NCBI GenBank assembly: GCA_020796225.1
Contig: CM036762.1
Span: forward strand, 56,197,740-56,261,739
DNA from: Arion vulgaris
Lineage: Eukaryota; Mollusca; Gastropoda; Stylommatophora; Arionidae
Reading direction: 5' to 3'
DNA length: 64,000 nucleotides
The notes below the pieces were generated by a model. It made no database searches, was not told the origin of the DNA, and was given only the letters and a program-made list of their open reading frames with translations. Position numbers and translations under genes: made by a program. Shown piece by piece: positions 56,011 through 64,000 of this stretch. The stretch's first letter is position 1, and the number at the start of each line of letters is the position of its first letter.

Positions 56011-56835
56011 TATTCAGGGTATGCAAAGAGTTCCTAGCAGGTGCCCTCGAGTATGGTGTTTCCTACCACCTCTGATATTTGTGCAATATTCAGGGTATGC
56101 AAAGAGTTCCTAGCAGGTGCCCTCGAGTATGGTGTTTCCTACCACCTCTGATATTTGTGCAATATTCAGGGTATGCAAAGAGTTCCTAGCAAGTGCCCTC
56201 AAGTATGGTGTTTCCACCACCTCTGATATTTGTGCAATATTCAGGGTATGCAAGAGTTCTCAAGTGCCCTCAGTATGCGTTTCCTACCACCTCTGATATT
56301 TGTGCAATATTCAGGGTATGCAAAGAGTTCCTAGCAGGTGCCCTCGAGTATGGTGTTTCCTACCACCTCTGATATTTGTGCAATATTCAGGGTATGCAAA
56401 GAGTTCCTAGCAGGTGCCCTCGAGTATGGTGTTTCCTACCACCTCTGATATTTGTGCAATATTCAGGGTATGCAAAGAGTTCCTAGCAGGTGCCCTCGAG
56501 TATGGTGTTTCCTACCACCTCTGATATTTGTGTAATATTCAGGGTATGCAAAGAGTTCCTAGCAGGTGCCCTCGAGTATGGTGTTTCCTACCACCTCTGA
56601 TATTTGTGCAATATTCAGGGTATGCAAAGAGTTCCTAGCAAGTGCCCTCAAGTATGGTGTTTCCTACCACCTCTGATATTTGTGCAATATTCAGGGTATG
56701 CAAAGAGTTCCTAGCAGGTGCCCTCGAGTATGGTGTTTCCTACAACCTCTGATATTTGTGCAATATTCAGGGTATGCAAAGATTTCCCTAGCAGGTGCCC
56801 TCGAGTATGGTGTTTCCTACCACCTCTGATATTTC
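56011..56835. repeat. Tandem array, 76-bp unit, about 11 copies, derived from a LINE 3' end
   Basis: The unit includes TATTCAGGGTATGCAAAGAG, TTCCTAGCAGGTGCCCTCGA and GTTTCCTACCACCTCTGATA. The rightmost unit is continuous with the LINE tail at 56840-57150. One copy (56248-56290) has several base losses. Confidence 0.95.
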
Positions 56836-56839
56836 TGAG

Positions 56840-57150
56840 GTACATCGTTTGCATGAGCGACCTTTGGCATAGAAACCATTGTATTTGATTAGTGGTGCCT
56901 GTTGTGGTATATTTTTGGATAGTAATTGTGTGACATGACCGAACCATTTTTGTGTGTGTTTCTTAATATGCTCTAGCATTGGTGTTGTTCCTACCAAGTC
57001 TAGTTTTTTATCTAATTTCTTTTTGTGAGTCTCACAATTTCCTGCAGAAATTTCATCTCTTGTTTCAATGTAACCAACATGGAAGTGAAATAGCTTATTT
57101 AAGATATAAGTACATGCACAAGTAATTGTTTTATACATAACAAATTTCAT
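56840..57150 (-). mobile_element. LINE C-terminal tail fragment
   Basis: Minus strand: KLDLVGTTPMLEHIKKHTQK, WFGHVTQL, LIKYNGFYAKGRSCKRCTSE, then ISEVVGNTILEGTC. The last block is encoded by the first unit of the 76-bp array. Confidence 0.7.
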
Positions 57151-58120
57151 TAATTCATTACTTTTCCAAACATAATAATTTTTAAAACATTAATTACCCA
57201 ATGCTGCAGTCTGCGAATCAATTGTCTATCATGTTTGGCCATGTGACACAGACCGTGCCATGACCTATTTCATTGTTTTTTTTTTAAATTTCATGAAATT
57301 TACGTTAATACATTATGATCATTGGTTAACATATTCTGATCACTATCGGTTCTTAGTTTATTCTTTCCCATTTTGTTCCCAGCTTGTCATAAAATTACAT
57401 TAATTTATCAACAAAATTACATGTCATTCATTAAAGTTAACTAAAAATATAAGAATGCCAAAGCTTAATTTAAACATACACGTTAGGAGTGAAGGAAAAT
57501 GAACAAAGAATTAATTTGGTCCCAGTCTTTTTCAAAGCTGTAGTTAATATATAAAAAATTATCCCTGCAATATCATTATTTTGTTTCTTATTTAATTTCT
57601 TATCTCTCTCTCACTTTCATTCTATATTTCTCTCTCTCTCTCTCCCCTACAGTTGCAATAAAAAGATGAGGCATGAATATATTGGAAAGTGAATAAATAC
57701 AAAGAAAGCAAACATTAGAAGTTGCAGACTATTTCTGGAGTCTGGATACCACTAAGAAAACAGTTGATGGCTGTCATTATTAGATATCATAATCTCAGTT
57801 GGGTGGAAACCTATTTTTGTTATCAAAGGATGCAATAACAAACGTGAATAAACTCAGAGCAAAAATAACAATTTCTTTCTCAGCTTATTATTCTTTCTCA
57901 TAATTCAAAATTTACAGCTTCTAAAAAATATTATTGTAACATTTCAAATGAAACTGCCTTAAAGAAATTATTCTGCCAAAAAAAACCAGATTATGTGAAA
58001 TTTATTTTTAAAAAGATGAAATTGTTTTACACCTTCTTTTTATTAATTGTGTTAGTCACAATCCTTGCATGAGATAGCCAGTTACAATTAAAAGCATACA
58101 GTTGTTGAAAAGGATTAATG
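57150..58120. other. Unannotated AT-rich stretch
   Basis: Only a (CT)n run (57600-57650) is recognisable. Confidence 0.4.
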
Positions 58121-58127
58121 GATTGAA

Positions 58128-58265
58128 TTGTTATCACTACACATCAGTGAATAACCTTGTACACTTCCTCTTTTTTCCTACACAGGAAGATTTCAGTAGC
58201 ACTGCATAAATTCCATAGCACCAACAAAAGGTCATTGATGTAATTTCGAAGATAATGAAAATGTT
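58128..58265 (+). repeat. Dispersed repeat C, copy 3
   Basis: GATTGAATTG, CAGTGAATAACCTTG, CTACACAGGAAGATTTCAG and CATTGATGTAATTTCG as in the other copies. Confidence 0.6.
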
Positions 58266-58309
58266 AGGAATATTACTTCATTTGAATTTTGCCTGTGCAG
58301 TCGCTTTCA

Positions 58310-58690
58310 AACCTCATCATCAAAAAGATTGTCCGGAACAGAACTTTGCCACCCTAACAGTCCTTTGGAATTCCTCTCTCTCATAGACCAGATGTCCTGC
58401 CTCTGCAGACTTCATGCTCAAATAATCAGTAAAATCCTGAATTCATCTTTTTCATTGTCTTCTTCTTCTTCTACTTTTTGTTGGGATGCCTCCTTCCATG
58501 ATGGTCTTCTCCAAGACTTCATGTCTCTTTATATGTCCAACATACTTCAATTTTCTTATTCTTATTTGTAGCATCAGCCAGTTTTCTTTGATTTTGAGCT
58601 TTATCTGAATAGATCTATTTGTTCTCTTCTCTGTCCACAATATACATAGAATTCTTCTGTAACACTTATATTAGAAAGCACATATATATG
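58310..58690 (-). mobile_element. LINE C-terminal tail fragment
   Basis: Minus strand: MWTEKRTNRSIQ, WLMLQIRIRKLKYVGHIKRH, EKTIMEGGIPTKSRRRRRQ. Homologous to 2150-2450 and 3041-3800. Confidence 0.75.
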
Positions 58691-59357
58691 CTTTCTAGCC
58701 TTCTCTTATCACTTTTCAACTACGAAGAGTTACTTTATTTTTGATAGAACAAAGGACTCAAATCTTGTAAAAAAAGAGGTAGTAATAACTAATATACAGA
58801 TTGGGAAAAAATGTAGATGAATAGAACGTACATACTAACTAAAAATATAATCAGATTTGTGTTTGAGTGAAGCCAATAAGAGCAGACTGCAGTGGTGTGT
58901 GTGAAGAAAATCTGGCCAAATATAATAAATGAGTTGAGAAAAATGGAATCTCAACTGAAAAACTCAAACAATAAATTGAGTATTTTTTAAATCCTGTGCC
59001 AGGTGTGTTGCCTCTGTAGTTGCTAGTCTTTGATGTTGCAGGATATCTGTGATATTATATATCCATCAAGTTCTTGGACTTCTTCTGGCTCTGCTTCCAG
59101 GTTGCTATAGGCACGAGATGGTAGTAGATCTGTTTTCATTCTCATTAGGTGACCTCACCATTTTATTTGTTCTTTTCTACATTACATGTTTCTCATTACA
59201 TTTCAAAAAACTGATGAGTGCCTTCTTAACCCAAAAATTCATGAATCATGAAATCATATATAGAAATAGAATTATAATTGAAGACATAACTTTTTGTAGA
59301 TGCTGCATAATGTGTTTAGTTAATCATAGTTACAAACAAAAAAGGAGTCTTCATAAA

Positions 59358-59530
59358 AAGGTGGCCAGCCATTGTCTTGCATTCTGAAGGTTGTGAGTTT
59401 GAACTTGGACTGCGTTGTTCAGTTCACTTTCATTTGTTCCCCCTAGGATTGTTATTGGAGGCACAAAGTTTGTGCTTTGCACAATACTCTCAAGAGGTCG
59501 CAGCCATTACTGCAGAGAGTGAGAGACCAA
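59358..59530 (+). repeat. tRNA-headed SINE (B type), + copy
   Basis: AAGGTGGCCAGCC (A-box region), GGTTGTGAGTTTGAACTTGG (B-box-like), GGATTGTTATTGGAGGC, TTTGTGCTTTGCACAATACT. Degraded at the 3' side. Confidence 0.55.
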
Positions 59531-59577
59531 ACCATATAGGAAATTCCAGTATAGCAAAGTAAACCCTTTGTCTTAAG

Positions 59578-59672
59578 ACCTTGTTAATGAAATGTAATGT
59601 GTGTTAATGAAAATGTAATGTGTAGTTAATGAAAATCTAATGTGCGTAGTTAATGAAAATGTAATGTGTGTA
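59578..59672. repeat. Minisatellite, about 24-bp unit, 4 copies
   Basis: The unit is AGTTAATGAAAATGTAATGT plus GTGT. Confidence 0.9.
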
Positions 59673-60149
59673 AATACATTGTTTTCTAGTGCATGTCATA
59701 AGAGTTAATATGTAAATGCAGGTAATCTTGAGGGTAAAAGTTTTTCTGTTTACATGTAGCCACATTTCCTCTATATTTTGACAGCACTAAACATTACAGA
59801 TTATGCAATCTTCTCACTGCTGAACACACAAATCTATGCCACAGTAATCTATATTCATTTCTTTTCCAATCACAATTTATATTACAAATTTTCAAAAGTT
59901 TCAGCATCAAAACCAAAATAAGAAATATATACTCTCAATTCTTTCCTATTTACTAATACTCCCCCTTTACTCTTAAGCTCTGGTGGTCATGTGATTCTCT
60001 CAGGACATCCAGTAAGTGTCAAGGTTAAGTAAACAAAAGCACTCATCATTTTGGGATATGAAATAACAATGCTGGTTATTTTAGCTCTAGGAATAAAAGG
60101 TAAAGATTTTTTAAAAGAGCTAAATAATCTTTATAATAGACACAGTATT

Positions 60150-60295
60150 GGTTTTACAAAATACAAAAATAATGACAATAAGCAGCAACACTAAATTAAT
60201 TTTGTATTTTGTAAAACGACAGTACTTTGTTATTACCTGTTTTGCCATTTTACATAGTTGTACTGCAGTCTCTCCCTATATCGATATCTTTAATA
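60150..60295. repeat. Penelope-like/retrozyme-like fragment
   Basis: GTTTTACAAAATACAAAAATA and its inverted partner TTTTGTATTTTGTAAAAC flank a 25-bp spacer, followed by the GACAGTACTTTGTTATTAC..TTTTGCCATT segment shared with 4800-5115. It lacks the hammerhead-like motif. Confidence 0.45.
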
Positions 60296-60485
60296 ATAGA
60301 CTAGAATCATGGACCAGGCTGTTATTATAAATTGGTTGACGTGACGTGCAGTGATAATTATAAGTGCAGTGATGATTATAAGTGCAGTGATGATCCGACG
60401 ACTAAACTAAGACTAGAATCAACATCCATAAGTACTCAATATATTTCATTTAGTGAATGCTTTATCTGAGCCCAGAAACTTTACT

Positions 60486-60535
60486 AGTAGCTGCAGTAGT
60501 AGTAGTTGTAGTAGTAGTAGCTGTAGTCATAGTTC
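60486..60535. repeat. (GTA)n microsatellite
   Basis: Interrupted GTAGTAGTAG run. Confidence 0.9.
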
Positions 60536-60600
60536 CAACTTCATGGCAACAGGTTGCCCCATAATTGCTTCATTCCTGTGCCAGTGAACATCCCTTAAAC
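60526..60600 (+). repeat. Repeat E fragment
   Basis: TTCCAACTTCATGGCAACAGG, AATTGCTTCATTCCTGTGCC as at 28150-28205. Confidence 0.5.
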
Positions 60601-60609
60601 GTTCATCAA

Positions 60610-62030
60610 TGTCTTATGTGAACTTATGAAGCCAACAGAAGTCCAGGCACAAACCAGCATTAAATGCATAAGGAAGGCATTTGTTAGATTGCCAAAATCA
60701 CCATGTCAAAGGAAACAAGTCACGACAAAACGCATCAGCCTGCACAGGCATTACTACATAAGACATTCGCTAGATAGCTGCCGACAAGCTGTCCGTCATT
60801 CTCTGAATATGCATTTGACAACACAACAACTGTGGAACAAAATAAAGCATTTGAAATGAAATTCAAATCTCAGTGTCACTCCAAGCACTAAACTCTGCAG
60901 CTGTGATGATAATTACTAGTTTACCTTACAACTCATAAAGTCCAGGTACCAATTTTTAGCTGAGTAGACTAGGGAATAAACTTATTGGAATTGAACACAA
61001 TCCACTGGTGAACACATCCAATTTACTGTCACTGAGCCATGCAGACCTTCATGGGCTTAATAAAATGGCAATAATTTTCATATAAGTCATAACACTTTGG
61101 CAACATTGCATGTTGAACAAAATAATAAGAGTGTCTATAAATCTTTTGTTTCATAACAGACAAAATAATGCTAGTCTTCACAGAATTTAGCAATTTTCAC
61201 TGAATAAAAATGAATTTGTATAAATGAGGAAAACATTTACGTACATTTAAAATAATATAAAAAGAAACAAAAATTATAGTAAATAGCTAAAAAAAACATT
61301 AATGAAAATTGATTTTTGAATGTGCATTTATCAAAAACTAAAATAGCTGCCTGTCAAAAATTGATAGGGCTAAATTGGTGGAAGGGGATGAATATGAGGC
61401 TACTGTGTCAAACACAATACAAACAGTAGCCAATAAATTACTGATTGGCTAGTTCTATGATTTTCAAATTGACTAATATTAAGAAGCAGTGAGTACATTT
61501 GATCGTAAAATCATACTGGATATATCCAAGTGTTAACAATAGTAACTGTACACATAAGTCTGAAGTATAAATACACTAACTACAATGTACTACTAACAGT
61601 GCCATAGAATTTAACAGATTAAAAAATGTTAACACTTGAAAGTAGTAACTCTTGACATGAGTTGATCAGAAGCTTTAAAAAAATTGGTATTTTAATCACA
61701 TTTCTTAACCAAACTTAAAATCCCCTACAATAGAAAGTGGTACAACATTTATACATCATGCAGTTCCTTTATTACAGCTTAAACACAAAGTCTACAATCA
61801 CATTTTAAAAGAACATTCTAAATATTTGTTATCTTTGGTACTTTGTAGTATTACTAATATCTACTACAACACTTAAAAGTACTCTTATTTTAGCTCGCTT
61901 AAACATTATAATCAATAATATACAAAACTAGACATGATTCATTACAATCTGTTCTCGATTAATAATAAATCTACAGATTAATCTGTAGATGCACATGCAG
62001 GGTGAAATAGTAAACATATATGAATTCGGA
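60610..62030. other. Unannotated AT-rich stretch
   Basis: The 60626-60859 frame (77 codons, basic) has no recognised relatives. No element or gene is supported. Confidence 0.4.
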
Positions 62031-62039
62031 TAAAGTGTG

Positions 62040-63110
62040 GGTTTTAATTCAGTATATAGTACGCTATTCTATGGGAAACACTAGAAAACTATGGGATCAA
62101 GGGACAACTGCTAGACAATATCAGAGCAATATACACAAATAGCCACAGTGTGATAAGAACAACAGACGGAATGACAGACTCATTCGAAACATAATCAGGA
62201 GTAAGACAGGGTTGTGTGCTCTCACCTCTTCTCTTCAATATATATATATAGACAGAATAGTGAAAGAGGCACAGTGCAAAAAGACCTTATTGACATAGAC
62301 AATGATCACGACGACCAATTAAACAACCAAATCAATGAATTGCTTTTTGCGGACGACCAAAGTTTAATCTATGAAGATCAGCTACAACATCACATGAATT
62401 CATTGCTAATAGCATATAGAAAGTACAACATACAAATCAACAAACAAAAGACAGAGACCATGAAAATCAGCAGAACACCAAGCCAAGCAAACATACAAAT
62501 AGATAACACCAGAGTAAAGCAAGTTTCCGAATTCTCATATTTAGGCAGTATTTTTACAGAGGACGGAAAACTAGATAGAGAAAGAGACAAGGTGTCAAAA
62601 AGCAAATGCAGTGACCTACTAGCTGGCACCATTACTACAACACCCAAAGATCAAGATGGAAGTGAAAAGACAGATGATAAAAAGTATTTTCCTACCAACA
62701 CTATGTTACCAGTGCCAAACATGGTCTCTTACAGCAACACATCACAGAAAGCTCACCACGTGTGAAATGAAATGCTTGAGAAAGGCAGTGGGAGTCACCA
62801 GGAAAGACAGATACGAAATGAAGACATCAGAAGCAGAGTAGGCCCGAATATATCGAAAGACAACAAATGCAATGGTTTGGACATTTAATGAGAATGAAAT
62901 ACAACCAACCACCAATAACAGCATACAATAAAAGAGATCGGGTACTAGAGCTAAGGGAAGACCAAGAAAAGATGGATAGACAATATCAAGACCACACTAC
63001 ATAAACACGGATATAACACAACAAGGGCGACTCATCTAGCCCTAGAATGCAAATTAAAGCTCCCATCCCTACGCTTAACAGCGTGGACAGCCAACTACAT
63101 CTTCTACCTG
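62040..63110 (+). pseudogene. LINE reverse transcriptase fragment, palm to C-terminus
   Basis: The largest RT remnant. Near 62190 the frame reads GVRQGCVLSPLLFNIYI (RT block with the conserved QG and SPLLF). After a frameshift, LLFADDQ has catalytic FADD at 62346-62357, then YNIQINKQKTETMKI and VSEFSYLGSIF. Further frameshifts lead to FLPTLCYQCQTWS, RKLTTCEMKCLRKAVGVTRK, a QWFGHLMRM-like block and a GRPRK tail. At least three frame breaks. Endonuclease and first RT blocks are missing. Confidence 0.85.
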
Positions 63111-63130
63111 GGAATAGACAATAGACAATT

Positions 63131-63372
63131 TAGTACGCTTGTGTGGTGCCAGGGCCAGCAAGGGTAGCAAAGAATAGTACCACTGCGACCTACAAGGCAT
63201 GTCATTAGAGGCGACTGATGTTGGATCTAGGGTAGCTATACTAGTAAATAAAAAGAATTGCAGAAATCGGATGTGCTGGCCTACTTGTAGGCGCATAACT
63301 GACATAACGTAGAATCGTTCTTAGGCTCAGATCACATACAAATCCCACAGAGTGGTTAACAAGTGGTTAAGA
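63131..63372 (+). repeat. SINE A body copy
   Basis: GTGTGGTGCCAGGGCC, core GCGACCTACAAGGCATGTCA / AGAGGCGACTG, CTTGTAGGCGCATAACTG, CTTAGGCTCAGATCACATAC, then GAGTGGTTAACAAGTGG. No tRNA head. Confidence 0.75.
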
Positions 63373-63844
63373 AGTATTTAGTAAGCTAACTATTACTTAT
63401 AAAGTGGCTCAATGACACCTTCACACCAATGTAGGTGATATGAGGTTCATACATGACATAATGTCATTAACATGGCTGCAAGTGGTGAGGGCTCAGCACA
63501 CACACAAGTTTGAGCATTTAAAATTGCCCTATTTAGTTCATGTACAGTGTTGCATATAAGTGATTAACAATACCAACATTGAATTTCTAGGAGAAAAGTT
63601 GTAAGTTTGGAATAGATGTTATTAAAATAATTTGAGTCATCAGCAAGATTATGTCTGTCTCTCAAACTGAAATATTTTGGCCTCATTAAAAGTCACATAT
63701 TGTTTAACAATAAAAATAATGAAGTGAATTGTTCCAGGAAGTAGTGGAATTATACAATCAAGATGGTGGTGGAAATATGACTTAACATGGAAAACTTAAG
63801 TATGACAATCAAGGAGACAGAACTGGCTATGAATCAAGAGTCTC

Positions 63845-64000
63845 GCCTGTGTTGCCGGGACTCACGGAGGGAGCAAAGAATAGTAACACTGCGACCTACA
63901 AGAAATATCGTAAGAGGCAACTAAGGTAGGGTCCTGTGGAAACTACACTAGTAAATAAAAAATGTTGCAGAAACCGGATGTACTTGTAGGCGCATAGCTG
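63845..64000 (+). repeat. SINE A body copy, cut by window end
   Basis: GTGTTGCCGGGACTCACG, core GCGACCTACAAGAAATATCG / TAAGAGGCAACT, TTGCAGAAACCGGATGTACT, CTTGTAGGCGCATAGCTG at the edge. Confidence 0.7.

Overview
This is a metazoan nuclear genome window: AT-rich, intron-containing and dominated by transposable elements, SINEs and minisatellites. Long prokaryote-like genes, operons and CRISPR arrays are absent. The phylum cannot be fixed from sequence alone. The mix of tRNA-headed SINEs, RTE-like LINE tails, piggyBac and hAT MITEs and Penelope-like scraps would suit an invertebrate such as a mollusc or another lophotrochozoan; that is an inference.

One host gene is supported. Its 3' part lies on the + strand in three candidate exons (74-194, 10097-10252, 14413-14981). 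All introns are phase 1. The first exon encodes the end of transmembrane helix 7 of an adhesion-type G-protein-coupled receptor. The other two encode a Ser/Asn/Gln-rich cytoplasmic tail that ends in a class I PDZ-ligand-like T-H-L. Its introns are filled with TEs. The first canonical AATAAA after the stop lies inside a MITE at 15105-15410.

Layout. 1-15.4 kb: receptor exons, TTAA-flanked MITEs, LINE tails, a 1.1-kb non-autonomous piggyBac that keeps one coding exon, and short tandem repeats. 15.4-29 kb: LINE and SINE debris; a nearly full-length but broken piggyBac transposase gene (21705-24407, minus) with recognisable introns, split by a tRNA-derived SINE; and a hAT-like element carrying a 163-bp insert with a hammerhead-like motif. 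29-37 kb: a 38-bp minisatellite, a 4.9-kb array of a 20-bp satellite and purine-rich microsatellite. 37-47 kb: a SINE split by two later SINE insertions, three hAT-type MITEs (two with perfect 8-bp duplications), and a non-autonomous LTR retrotransposon with about 99% identical LTRs inserted into a LINE tail. 47-57 kb: several minisatellites (26, 23, 30, 21, 31 and 76 bp units) among LINE tails. 57-64 kb: more LINE and SINE copies.

The elements form a readable stratigraphy: MITEs in LINEs, SINEs in SINEs, a SINE in piggyBac, and an LTR element in a LINE. In several cases removing the insert rejoins the host element across a target-site duplication. No defence, biosynthetic or other multi-gene system is visible. 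The best candidates for something undescribed are the SINE superfamily with a shared core, the short hammerhead-like element and the LINE-tail-derived satellite.
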